DNA from: Patiria pectinifera
Taxonomy: Eukaryota; Echinodermata; Asteroidea; Valvatida; Asterinidae
Assembly: GCA_029964075.1 (NCBI GenBank)
Contig: CM057140.1
Location: forward strand, 12,480,643 to 12,544,642
DNA: 64,000 bases
Direction: 5' to 3'
Shown: positions 14,021 through 26,752 of the stretch, one piece after another
How the letters are laid out: each line of letters opens with the position of its first letter
Numbering within the stretch: position 1 is the stretch's first letter
Translations under genes and position numbers: made by a program
Notes under the pieces: generated by a model
Seen by the model: the letters and a program-made list of their open reading frames with translations, nothing else
Told to the model about the DNA's origin: nothing
Database searches by the model: none

Positions 14021-16484
14021 TAGTGTATTAACAAATCACGACAATTACAATGGGCCTATATCACTAAATATTACAATTAGGAAAGGTTGGCACATTAACA
14101 AAAACCATTGGAAGATTAAAAAAAAAAAAACCACCATATATTCGACCAACAAAAACTATCCATTTCATTCAAAATTGTATATTGTACAACATTATGCTGC
14201 ATTCCATTTATTCTTTAAAAAAATAAAAATTGCTATTAAATATTACTTCAAAACATACCACTAAATGTTAACATTAAAAAACCTTCGCACGTAAAAATTC
14301 TTTTTAATTTCATCAAGAATTACAAATGTATACACATGTACCAGATGGGGAATAGCATGTGCTGCATTATATTTGTTTCGAACTTAAGTTCCGGACGTTT
14401 ATTCGAATGCCTGAGGGTTCTTTTAATTTTCGGAGGAGGAAGGATAAATTGTTCAGTTTGTTTCAATGAATGATATACATAGGGATTATCTTCCTTGTTT
14501 CAAAGTGGAAATGCACTTTTAATGCTTTCAACACAACACGCATGCTTTCATTTAATGATAATAATCTTGATGCCTTACAGGCAGTTTAGATCTATACCCG
14601 TGCCAGCGTTTTCACATATTTGTAACATGACATTTGAAAATGTTTCAATATAATTATAGAAATATTTTTATAATTCAGAATTTGTTTTATCAGTATTAAA
14701 GGGATAAGGGAGGGATTGCTTCACTTATTTCATACTTCCTGTGTTGTCCTGTGTTGACTTGCTTTGTTGACTAAATTTTTTTTTTCGTGGTAACTTGTGT
14801 AAACCCTATTTAACCATTGTAAATGTAACTGCAATTGAGCGTCTTGGCCATGGCAGTTTATGACAAATGAAAAATAAAAACAAATTTGATGAATTTGGGG
14901 AATTGACCATAATGGAGTGTATAGGTCTCTTTCCTTTGTGTCATCAAGATCACTTTTCTTTTCGAATATTTAACAAAAGTAACTGAGCCATTAATGTATA
15001 TTAAATCCTAATACATTATTATTGGGCTCATTATACCATTCGCTCATGTCATTAATTCAATGAAAAATATCGCTCTTTTGGATTGTAGAGAGTATTATGC
15101 TCCATTGATTGGTGAATTCGATTCTGCATTTTGCAATCCACTGAGTACATCAACGTAATGAACACATTTTGCATGGCCTTGGAACCCTTCGTAATCCATC
15201 AGGATTTGCCATTATTGTTGTTTTCCCCCTCATTTTACCGCCAACTTCCTTCACGGAAATGTAATTCCGCAACCGCCAACTAAAGGTGCCAAAATAAAAT
15301 GCGCGAATGTTGCGTGACCTTGTAAGTTGAAGCCGTCGCAATGGATTTCTGGATTCTCGGAATTGTTTGCAACTCGTCTGTATTTTTTATTTTTCAAACG
15401 ATATTCAAGATCCCACCCAACCTTTCTTTCTGGCGGAAATACAATTCCGATGTAGAGGGGTGGTATTTTTTGTCAGGCTTTCACGCTCGTCCCGCCAGTA
15501 TTTTGTCCAATTACAAGGTACCATACCACAAAATCGGCCAGTTGCTTCAAAATTAATTTTGTTGTAGCCTGTAAACAAAAAAGAAGGGAAAAACACAGTG
15601 TAGTGAACATCTGCGCCCTATTGATCTCACGAAACGAACAGCCGATTTTCAGACAGGACAGAAATTGTCACAACTTGAAAGACGGGCAATTTAATATTTA
15701 ATTGGCGCGCTAAATGGCTGTGACGTCAAATGAAGGCCTTGGCGTTGAGGGAAAAGGGGCGTGGTTTAGGCTCTTTATACGAGTGTCTCAAGGCTGTGCG
15801 GGCTGTGATGAGAGTACATTGACTTGGCCATCTACATTGCAAATGGCGAAAATCGAATCTCGAATTTTGGCTTTGGCAGCGCTCCGTAGTTTGGCGGCAT
15901 GCTCCAATTATTAGGTGATGATTTCTTCTGTGTGCATGTTAAGTAGGGGTCTGATATCGGGACATACCGTCAAAACCGAATTTGATGCTAAAATTCCAGC
16001 ACTTTTTTCAAATAACGGAGGTGACCTAAAGTAACACATGGAGATATAGCCAATTTCATATTGAAGGCAACAAACAGTGCTAGTTCGACTTACAGTCATG
16101 TATAATCAAAACGCTTTAACATGCTACAATTTTATCCCCCTGGCTTTTAAGCCAGAAAGGGGGATATTGCGATAGCAAAGACAGGAAACCCACTTTTGGT
16201 AAATTTGTTTCTATCCCGTATTAAATTTCTATAAACCATATTCTTGTGTACGATATGAATTATAATTAACACCACTGGCGGTAGTGGCGGTTTTGTCTTG
16301 TGTTTATAAATCGCATTTGTTTGATCAATTGGAATTAGATTGCAGTATGGTTTTGCTTATGGCATCCACACTTCACCTTTAGTCATCATGTGGAAATGTA
16401 TTTTGTGGCCAAGTCGTTTTAACTCTTTTGACTTATTTTTTTTACTTTCGCCTGCTTTGCCCTCCCACAATTTTCATGAAAGGT

Positions 16485-17215
16485 GTAGTCTGGTTTGGCT
16501 GTGGTCCGGTGTCAAGACAGGTCAGTAGTCTGATATGGTCTAATCTTGTTAGTCTGGTCTATTCAGGTCTGGTTGGTTTGGTCTGGTATATTGAACTGGT
16601 CTTGATTGATATAGTGTGGTCTGGTTTGGTTTGGACTGGTTTGGTCTGCTTTGATCCGGTCTAGTCTGGGCTGGTCCGGTATGGTCTTGGATGGAATGTA
16701 AGGCCTGGGCCCAATTTCATGGCGCTACTAAGCACATGATTTTCTGCTAACAGAGCATCCGTCTATTCCATGTAGACCGTATAAGCAGTAAGCACAGCAA
16801 AAGCACGCTTAACCCCAGCGGAAAAGAGTTGCTTAAATCAGTGACGTTACAATATAAATACCCACGCGAGGGCAACCGTTAGCATATCTACGCCATTCTG
16901 CTATAGTAAGCACAACTTTTGCTGCTAACTGCTAAGCAGCGCCACGAAATTGGGCCGTGGTGTGGTAATTACTAGGTATATGGTACGGTACACAGTCTAG
17001 TAATTATTTTTTAATATGGTCTGTCTGGTCTGGTCTGGTCTGGTTTGGTCTGGTCTGGTATGGTCTGGTCTCTCATTTTAAATATTGTAATTCTAAAGTT
17101 CTCTTTTTCCTCAGTAGAGGCCGTACATGGAAATAAAATTAATTGTCATTGTCATTGGTCTGGTCTGGTCTGGTCTGGTCTGGTTCAGTCTGGTCTGGAC
17201 TATATATAGTCTGGG
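16485..17215. repeat. CTGGT-rich low-complexity block, interrupted
   Basis: Blocks of imperfect CTGGT/TTGGT pentamers occupy about 16,485-16,695, 17,017-17,072 and 17,157-17,213. Between the first and second blocks lies a foldback element (16,705-16,957). Between the second and third is a roughly 85-bp AT-rich piece ending TTGTCATTGTCATTG. The purest array is the third block. The layout suggests a single satellite tract later interrupted by insertions. Confidence 0.8.
16705..16957. mobile_element. Foldback element, GGGCCCAATTTCATGG ends
   Basis: It begins GGGCCCAATTTCATGGCGCT and continues ACTAAGCAC. It ends GCTAAGCAGCGCCACGAAAT followed by TGGGCC, the near reverse complement of the left end. 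Interior CTAAGC/GCTTA motifs match the family at 4,843 and 52,250. It lies inside CTGGT repeats. This is the best preserved member of the family in the window. Confidence 0.75.
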
Positions 17216-17894
17216 AATCTGTTTAGATCCTGTGTGATCTGTTTTCAGTCGGGGAAAATTTAATGAAATTATTTCGTTCGTAGGACGTTGATTGTCTGAT
17301 AGAAATACGTTCTCACAAGCGAAACAAAGACGGTTACATTAACTCGTGTAATGATTGCATAATTATCTGATTTGACGATAGTCTGACGATAGTCCAACAT
17401 ATAGTCCTCAATCATCGAGTCCTGCATACGCAGACCCAATTTATCCCCATTCATCATTTGGAAATCATCCCTATACCTTTCGATTTCAATTTCTATATAA
17501 TTGGAGGCTGATTGAAGGCGTTCTCGTCGTTTTCCCGCGGGGGCGTAGACGGCGACACACGGACACTGCGGAGCAGACAGATCGAATCCAGTTAAATCTT
17601 CCCGCGTTTTTCCTCGAAACTCAACGACTGATTCCTGCACGCTTTAGCTCGAAATGAAATCGAATACTTGGTGCTCTCAGAGATATAAGATATCTCTATT
17701 AAAAAAAGATTAGCATTAACAAAGTGAAAATGGAAAAATCTTATCTTTCGATTCGTTCGATCATGCTTTGAAGTGGTTTATTGGTATTCTTCGCAAAACG
17801 GTCGTATTAGCTTTTCATTGTAGGTGTTGGTATGGAAAAAAGCAAGATTAACTATGTTAGTAAGATGTTTCTATGTTGGTGGGGTTATTCATTT

Positions 17895-18525
17895 TGTCTG
17901 TACCAATCGGTGTGTCGGTACCATTGTCGTTACCAACTCTCAATGTGTCTTACCAATCGGTGTGTCGGTACCATTGTCGGTTCAAATTCAATATGTCTGT
18001 AGCAATCGGTTAGTCGGTACCATTGTCGGTTCCAATTCAATATGTCTGTAGCAATCGATGTGTCGGTACTATTGTCGGTACCAATTCGATATGTCTGTAC
18101 CAATCTGTGTGTCGGTACCATTGTCGGTACCAATTCGATATGTCTGTACCATGACCAATTGGTGTGTCGGTACCATTGTCGGTTCCAATTCAATATGTCT
18201 GTAGTAATCGGTGTGTCGGTACCATTGTCGGTACCAATTCGATATGTCTGTACCAGTCGGTGTGTCGATACCATTGTCGGTACCAATTCAATATGTCTGT
18301 AACAATCGGTGTGTCGGTACCATCGTCGGTTCCAATTCAATGTGTCTTACCAATCGGTGTGTCGGTACCAATTCAATATGTCTGTACCAGCCGGTGTATC
18401 GGTAGCATTGTCGGTACAAGTTACCAATTGGTGTGTCGGTACCATTGTCGGTTCCACCGCAATATGTCTGTAGCAATCTGTGTGTCGGTACCACTGTCGG
18501 TGCCAATTCAATATGTTTGTAGTAA
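17895..18525. repeat. 49-bp minisatellite, about 13 units
   Basis: The phrase TGTGTCGGTACCATTGTCGG recurs with starts near 17,911, 17,961, 18,010, 18,059, 18,108, 18,163, 18,212, 18,261, 18,310, 18,358, 18,395, 18,432 and 18,481. Most steps are 49 bp, with one of 55 and two shortened to 37. Because 49 is not a multiple of three, the units read through in rotating frames on both strands. That explains several overlapping artefactual open frames of up to 186 codons. I find no evidence that it is coding. Confidence 0.95.
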
Positions 18526-19304
18526 GGCAGGATTGCTGTACAGGCTGATGCACGCAATCTTCATACATTGTGCCATTCATTTAACTACTCAATGCTGCTA
18601 TGGTCGCTCTCGCGTTTGCACTCCACTTCTCCCAGTGATTTGCAAACATCTCACCGGTTCCGACACGCAGAGAACCACTCTCCAAATTTCATCACCACAT
18701 GCCAGTAACAGTAACATTCACTAATTAGCTTTTTTTTTCCCGTTGACTCATGAAAAAGTCACCGTACACCATAGGGGGAAAAAAATAATTGCTTGTGAAG
18801 CATTTTTGGCGGGAAGAAAAGCTGAAGAGTGGTGCTTGAGCCTGACTGCATGGCTGTGCTGTTGACACGATAATCTGGAGTGTCTTAGCTGACACTTATT
18901 ATCTGTCAGGAGATCGTCTGATTTTGGAACGGGCCCGTCTGCGCTGCATGGGCAGGAATCGGATACCGGTGTAGCGTGAATTTTGGTTTATGAAATACGA
19001 ACTCATCGGTTGTTTGTGCATGCTAATACATAGATAATTGGGAGAGGGACCGGTCACGTGAGAGGGTTTCACCAATAAAAGACAAATGGTCCGGATTTTT
19101 CACAGGAGTCCGATTTTCATATCACACCTGTTTCCGATGATGCAGAAGCAAGCGAGTCGGGTGGGGTAGATGATAATGCCCTGTGCAGTATAACACCAAC
19201 ACGAGTCTTGACAGCCTACCTCGTGTAGAAAGCTATTGTTGCGGTATTAAACGAGAACACAACATTTGTGAATAAATGGAATTATTTGGAATGTCTCGTC
19301 TTCA

Positions 19305-19415
19305 GGACCCAATTTCATGAAATACCTAAGCAGAGCCACAAAAAAAAAAGCTTAGCTCATAAATAATGTTGAGCCAAAAAGTTGGCTGGTCCCAATTCAA
19401 TGGCTCTGCTTAAAG
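19305..19415. repeat. Fragment of the CTTAGC foldback family
   Basis: It contains GGACCCAATTTCATGAAATA followed by CTAAGCAGAGCC. About 75 bases later a second end-like sequence, CCCAATTCAATGGCTCTGCT, appears in the same orientation as the first. It looks like a degraded or nested remnant rather than a full element. Confidence 0.5.
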
Positions 19416-22400
19416 GTAATAATTACACAACATTTGCTTTGGGTTTAATTTTCATAAATGGATGAATTTGGGGGTTAATATTTCATAAGAAATATTGTTA
19501 CACTGTCCTGTTTAAAGTTTTGTGTTCATAGATGCTGGAAAAACTAAGAAGAAAAAATCTGTTTTGTAGTCTGGTTCCCTGGCCTCAGTACTTCGACGTT
19601 GAGAATTGTCAGGTCACGGGTGTGTAACCGATTGCAAACAAAATGTGGACAAACTAAAAATTTGGTAAATTGGGGAAGTAGGCCTATTTGAAAAATGTCA
19701 GTGTTTTCCAACGATGGTCGATTGTGATCGTAAGCACACAATTCCTTGATTAGCACAGCCGTTCATTCGTTACAGATGAGAACCATTTAGATGACGCGTT
19801 TACATCGCATTACACTTGGATGGTAAAACCTGCTTCTGCTAAGCAACTCTTTTCTGTACTTTTGGTAATTAATGGGGGGGGGGAGTTTAAGCAACTGATT
19901 TAACAAGATACTTCGCTATAGGTGTGAAACCCGCAGATGTCAAGATGTCTGTGGTTAATGTAGGGGCGTGCAGCGCATTAACCCCGGCTGTAACTTTTGC
20001 CCAAGAAAACCGCAGTACCTGTCAGTTACAACGTGCATCTCGCATCCATCATGATCACAGGGCCTGGGTTTTTTTCTTTGCGAAAGAGCGAACTAGTTTG
20101 TCCTTTTACTTGAATTTATACAAAGACCTATTGCAAGTAGTGGGCCTATATTTGAAAAAATAGACGAATGCAGATCAGTGCAACCAAGCTGTACTAAATT
20201 TGAACCAAATATCAATCTTGTAAATACTTCAACAAGCCACAACCTTTCATTTCCAGGAATTATCTTTCATCGCAATGATCTGCATTCACACAAATGTTCT
20301 TAAAATCATTTCCGTGCAGTGTTCATTACATTCAGCATTTCACAATTAAACAATATCGCGATAAATTATTCATTTTTGCAAACACGCATTAATTAAAATC
20401 GACAAGTGTATTAGGATCGAGACCTTTCTACCAGTCTGATGTTAGCTCCGTATCCCATTGATTGTTCGTTAATCATTTCCGGACAAATCCGTAATTGGGA
20501 ATGGTTTTTATGAACACGAGAACATAGTGCTTTAAGATTCCTGGCGACAACTTTGAGAACAGCAGATGCCGATGGTTCCGTACTGTCTGCTGAAAGCAGT
20601 GAACTGATAAAATAAATTGATGTATCACCCAGACTAAGTATAGTTTCCTAATTAGCAGATGATTTACGGCAAAATGAGGTATCGTTTTTTTAATGCACCG
20701 GCTAGCCAAAGTAATGACTTACGAGTACACGAACAATAAGCTTCGTTAACTATGCGGCTACTGTCGTCAGATTTGGAGAGAAATTTGGTAATAGTCTGAA
20801 CGAATGAGGGCGCTATAACAAGCCATATTTTAGATATTTATAGTAGAAATCAATACTTATTGAAGCAGTATAGTAACTTAGCCGCTCAAAATTAGATTGT
20901 AAAACGTTACTTTTGAAGTCAGGGAGCTTGTTAACTTGCGCCCCCATTCGCTCAAAAAAATATCTATTTTTCGGGAAGTTGGGGTAAGTTTTGTATATAA
21001 ACCTTAGAGTGGTAGCCATGGTGTTTATAGCTCCATGGTATAACTGATATGTCGAAATCTTATTGTGTATGTATCGGCTAGATTCCCAGTTATTTCTAAC
21101 AAGAGCTTGCTAGAGAATCCAGTCAGTATGTTGACTTTATTAGACCTAATACGGTACATACCTAGTGTGGACATTCTTTTGTTTTCGTGCAGTTAAGAAA
21201 ACCCTGTGTGAAAAAAAGTCATTGTACTCACACTTGTGAAAACTCTTTCAACCCAAATTCTCTTCATTTTGCCACGGATAAACATATCCCAAAAATGCCT
21301 CTAAAGCTGTTTTCCAGAGAGAGGGAATCATTGTGTAGGCGTGGGCAAGTCTACACAACGTGGCCGCTACCTGGTTTATGTGGACATCTTTTGTTCGGAA
21401 TTCCACACAGTGAATGTAATGCTTGTTCATGAAGTTTAACGTTAAAGTAGGACGCATATCCCTGAAATGAAATCTTCAGTCCCCCCCCCCTCCTAATTTT
21501 CCGCACGACCCTAATGGGATTTTCATGGAAACGGGCCCGAAAGCCATCAAGCAGGGGATGACACTCCGTTGCCGTTCTCAGCTGCTCCGTCTTATCACGC
21601 CTGTTCACACGCACAGCTTGTCAGCTCGTAAAAATAGAAACCGATCTTGGCACTGACCGATCCAACACCCCTACTTGGCCAAAATGGTCTCGACCTTTGA
21701 CGCCCCTTACCAAATACTTTGTACGCATCAGTCTTCATCGAGTGCAATCCTAATCGGCATTAATTTGCGATTGGTCTCTTTGTGTTTTTGCATTGTTTAA
21801 CCGAAATTTACATTGGGTTTATATTTGGCGGTATGGGTCGACTTTTAGTAGTAGGGGAGGTGACCTTTGAACCCTGAGCAATCGGAGGTGCAAATTGCTC
21901 CGGTATTTACACCATTCCGTAACGACGACAGGAATGTTATCGAGGACTAAACTTTCCCTGATTGAATTGGATTTGTGTACCCCGATACCCCGATTGATCA
22001 AGTTACGACTGCCGTGGGGGCCTAATTCGGACTTGTTAAATGACAATTAAGGCCGACGGACTTGTAACATTCGCCTATGTGCCAATTTTACCGTCCAAGT
22101 TTATTCGCCGTCGAAAACATTTGTACTGTTGCACAGCGGTGTTTCGTGTTGTTAAAGAGTTCGTGGTGAAAGATGTAAGACAACTGGATAAAAATCTACC
22201 AAATTAAACCACAATATTTACCCAACATACAAATGATGTATACTTGTTTGCCTCTAGGCGCGATGTTCTTAACTGTAGGGCCCTTTGTAGTTTAGCGAAG
22301 ATAGCATTTCGTTTGAAAAAAAAAATGCTTTATTGAAATGATACGGCAAAAAAGTAACTTTTCGAAAAATTTCAATTATTCAAGACATTCCAGGATGGCA

Positions 22401-25267
22401 CTCAGACATACTTTCAGTCCCTCCGTTAACATCGCGTCAGTTGGTCACATCAATCTGTTTCTGCGTATAGCCGACCCGTGTGACGCAGTGTTGCAAATTG
22501 ACAACTTCAGAGCAGAAAAGTTGTTTTTATGATGCTGACACTTCAAGGGCGCTATGTGTCCCTTGCGCCTCTTTACAGTCACACGTTCGACTCCTCCGCA
22601 ACCATTTCCCGCCTTCGAGCCGTAAATATGAAACCACAACAATTATCCCCAGCTATTTTGCCCGATTAAAATCGGACTAGAATTTCGGTCATGGTACACC
22701 GCAAAAAAGTCCAAAGGCCTCGCTACGCCGCGGCAAAGTGAGAAAGCCCTGTTATGTTTCGTGGTTTAGAATTTCTGAGGTTCCTCGGATGTTTCTCGGC
22801 GTTTTTGGTCCGTCAACAATTCAGACTAAACTCTTATCTTAGACGAAGCTTCAAGGCTGATGTCCTAAGCACTTTAAGTTGAAAATTACACGGAGCATGT
22901 CCCTAGCCAATTACATGTACCACTTTCGGTGTAACTAGCTGGTGTATTTCTCGTGGCGCACTTTATTCTGAACTCGGCTAATGTACCCGATTGCGAATTT
23001 CCCAAATTGGAACTGACATGAAAATGGTAAATGTTATGTGTACATGGAATCATGACATTATTGATTGGGTATAACATCCACATTCGAAGAGAACAGTACT
23101 TCCGAGTGATTTATAATAGTCAGTTCCCATCGATTGGGGAAAAAAAGAGACATCATTATCTTCGTGGATATCATTCTCAGCAATGATAGTATAATGTTTA
23201 AGCTTTATTATTTGAACAGAGTGTATGTACTCATCCAGCGACCTTAAAGTCATTACAATGTTTATCTCACGCTTGTGTACAGGGGCGCATTTTAAACACA
23301 TTAATTTGCTAATCACATTAATTTCGCAAAAACAGGATACCTGCCATATAGTTCTAAGTTGATTCATGCTTAAAGGGGAAATAATGTAGTATTCAGACGC
23401 CACTTCAGCGGTTGTGTACAAAGTCCATGGAGAATCAAGAAAATGTTCTGAGTGTTTCCTAACGAAATTGGAAATGTTTCTCAGTCCCAGATTTATGGGG
23501 TTTTTTTTCTTCAATATTTTTGCAATGACTTACCTTTATTGAGATGATATATGTGAAAAAAGTACCGTCAGGTTGCAAAATTCTTTCCCTTATATCATGT
23601 ATATGTAATGGATTTTTTTAAAATGCCATCCTTGAAATGTACCTTTGTGTTCCATTTCGCTTTATTTGTAGTTAACATTTTGCCATTTGAAGGGCGTTTT
23701 TGGTGCCTTCAAGGCAGAAACTTCAGTTCCACATCTGCTTCAGCTTAAAAAGTCACAAAAATGATAGGGTTTTGCTGGTTTTTTTCTGATTTTAGTGGCT
23801 CATTGTTGTTTCAATATATGACGATAAGACAATGAGAAAACTTAATGCTCAAAATAAGCAGAATTTGGGGTTTACAATTTGACGAGAAAAACCTTAATCT
23901 GAAGAGTGTGTTCCTAAAGTGACATCACGGCAACGGCGCCCTCAGTGGTCAGGAAAAGCATGAAACATTTTAAAAGTTTAAATAAAGTGCATTTTGCAAA
24001 AGATTTTACCAAAAAAGGATTACATAGCTTTTACAAATTTAAGAAAAATGGATATTTGCTACAAGTATGCTCCTGAACAGTGTAAAATTTATTTCATGCC
24101 CCTTTAAAGCAGTAAAAATTGCAGCGATATACTTGGGAGTTTTCTGCAGAAAATAGGCCCAGGTCGCTGGCGCGCAGTCAGATCTCTCCAGACACGGGCT
24201 GTACACCCAAATCAAAAAAGTACACAGCAATATCACAGCTAAACATGTCAGTGTCTTAAACCGGCAATGATATAGACATTGATTCACACATTTTGACAGT
24301 TTTAAAATACTGATTTTCTCATTGTACTTCAGAGCACGAACGAGAGGATTTTTGATGTTAAAATCGTGGCTGTGTCGTATCCCCTCACATTATTTAAGGT
24401 TGCAGTCTTCACATGATCCATCACTTTCAGTTTGAGTGTGTTGTGTACGGCGTTGAAACTCAGTCACAAATCAAACAGGTAATTTGTCATTTTGTCCCGT
24501 TAGTCTCCTTTATATATATTTTTTCTAAATTGTATGTTCAAATCATTTGAGACCTTTTCATATCGGGTTAATGCTTACAAACAATAATTCCCAGAGAATA
24601 TACACTCACACGCATTTATTTTTTAAAGTCATTTTCGTACAATGATGGAAGAAAAAGGTCCTCAACCCAAAAGAACCATTGACCGTGCATGCTCTGTAAT
24701 GATAAAACCAGTTTCATGACCTGAGCAGAAAGCAGGTCAGCATGAATAATGAACGTTTCTAGTCCAGCAAGGCGGGGCCGTATATCGCCCATTTGTTCCA
24801 TTACGCCAATTAAAATATTAATACCTAATTTGCTCACTTAGCGAGCGAGCGTTCTGCCCGACTTGTAGTTTTATGATTTGCATTATTAAGGCAAGTTCTC
24901 ACTCTTCACATGCATTTAGTAAATTAAAGGGCATTCGTTGCGAGACAATAAGGATTAGTGCCAGTATAGGTTCATTAATCTTGAAATGCCAAAGGCATGA
25001 ACTTTCGCGCTCCATAGAACAAACATAATTAGTTAGGCACCACTGTAATAAGTGGTCTTTATGACAAGACCGAAGGATACGTAACGGGGGAGATGTTGGC
25101 AGAACAATATATAAAATACATGTAGAGTAATATATCTGTGCTGTGATGAATCATTCTAACTTGTGGCTTAAAGTAAAATGGGATATTCTTTATTTTCAAC
25201 TTTAAACTGTTTTTCAGAATAGGCAAGCAACTTAACGCACGTGGGTAGGCAAGCACATTTGTGTTTG

Positions 25268-25796
25268 AACAAATCGTCGGTTGCACTACGAACCGATGTA
25301 TCCCATTTTTTTGTGTTTTGAGAAAAACTGATTTAAAGTTGGTCATATTTTTGTAGGCTCATTCCTTTTACTCCCTGTGTAAGAATTCAAGCTGTTTCGT
25401 TTTTGCTAGTAATCTATATAGATTAAACTTTATTGTATGCAATCCGTGTGCATTTGAGTTGCTTAGTTTTTAAGAAATTCAGTTCCCAAGTTCGTGTTCG
25501 GTTCGTGAAACGCTAAATTCACACTTTTCATGTCGATGCTCCTTGGTGACGTCATAGCACTATGGGAATTAGCGTGTAAAGCGGCGTATCGTAAAACGTC
25601 ACTTCGTGGTGAACGATTTAAGAGTTTTTGGAGATACACCGCAAAGTCTAATTACTGTTTTTAGTCAATTAGAACTCAGATCGGAATAAACATTTTGAGG
25701 ATGAGCATTTTGATGAAATAAAAACATTCATGACAAAAATTCAATTTGGCCAAAAATCGAGATACGCCGGTTCGTAGTGCGACCGACGAAATGAAC
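25268..25796. repeat. Element bounded by 34-bp inverted repeats
   Basis: The left end is AAATCGTCGGTTGCACTACG followed by AACCGATGTATCCC. The right end at 25,762-25,796 is its reverse complement with about five mismatches (GATACGCCGGTTCGTAGTGC and on). The roughly 460-bp interior has no open frame. It could be a foldback transposon; I see no clear target-site duplication. Confidence 0.5.
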
Positions 25797-26318
25797 TCAC
25801 TGGTAAAAGTTGTGAAAAAAACCTCGTCCATAAGATCCATTGGTGGTACCACGTGCTAGAACATTGTTTAATTTGGCAATCGCTTGGAAAAGACTTTGAT
25901 AGCCAAAGTGGTTACGCTGTCGACTACTTTTTTCCGGCTCCTCAAGTTTACCGACGATTTATAAGAAATAATAAGCCACAGGAACAAGACAGTGTTTTCA
26001 CAGCACTTGGGCTTTTGATAACGAGTTTCAGTCCGAATGTTTGGAGAAAAAGGAATGCTGAAAATATCCAAGTAGGCTTAGCAAAAACATTCGGACTCGA
26101 GTCTGATTCCAAGTCCTCTGCAAATATTTGTAAAATTCTTACATGCGCGTGTCAAATTCTGTGTCTGCCTCTTGTATTCTTTACTCATTCGATACAAGCC
26201 AACTAAAGCCTTCGTGCTTATCAGCTTGATTTTCATCATAACACCTTATGTTAACCTAGATTCGGTAGCGGACTCAATTTGGACACTGACCGAAAGCATG
26301 TGATTCACTCTTCCTTTA

Positions 26319-26752
26319 CAGGGTGTCCCCCAAAAAGTTGCAAGCAGATACCCTTTAATTTCTCAAAAACTACTCAATATGAGAAGTCATCTTGTTGGAG
26401 CATGTTAAATATACTCTTGTGGATAATCAGTGAAAATGCCATGGAAATCCGTTCATGCTAACCAGACATCTAACAGATTGTAAAAGGCTATGGGTTTCAC
26501 CCATCCAGTAGGATTTACACATAGTTAGTGATGGGCTTTTTGACTTTGAGGTAAATTAAGTTAACTATGTAAATATCATAGCCTATTATAATCTGTTAGA
26601 TCTCTGGTTTGCATGATTGGATTTCCATGGCATTTTTACTGAATATACACAAGAGTATAATTAATATGCCCCATCAAGATGAATTATTCATGTTAAGTAG
26701 TTCATACGAAATTAAAGGATATCTGCTTGCACAACCTTTTTGGGACACCCTG
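26319..26752. mobile_element. 434-bp palindromic MITE with TA target duplication
   Basis: It starts CAGGGTGTCCCCCAAAAAGT and ends with the complement CTTTTTGGGACACCCTG. It is flanked by TA on both sides (26,317-26,318 and 26,753-26,754). Matched inner blocks include GCAAGCAGATA/TATCTGCTTGC, ATGCCATGGAAATCC/GGATTTCCATGGCAT and TCTAACAGATT/AATCTGTTAGA. The TA duplication fits Tc1/mariner-type mobilisation. There is no coding capacity. Confidence 0.88.

Noticed and set aside
17269-17640. 123-codon frame on the - strand
   Set aside because: No recognisable domain, next to low-complexity repeats, and no splice context.
17895-18525. Possible CRISPR-like array
   Set aside because: Direct tandem repeats with no unique spacers, in eukaryotic DNA; it is a minisatellite.
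18164-18724. 186-codon frame and opposite-strand 136-codon frame
   Set aside because: Both are produced by the stop-poor 49-bp minisatellite.
23050-23514. 154-codon open frame on the - strand
   Set aside because: AT-rich frame with no recognisable domain; likely chance.
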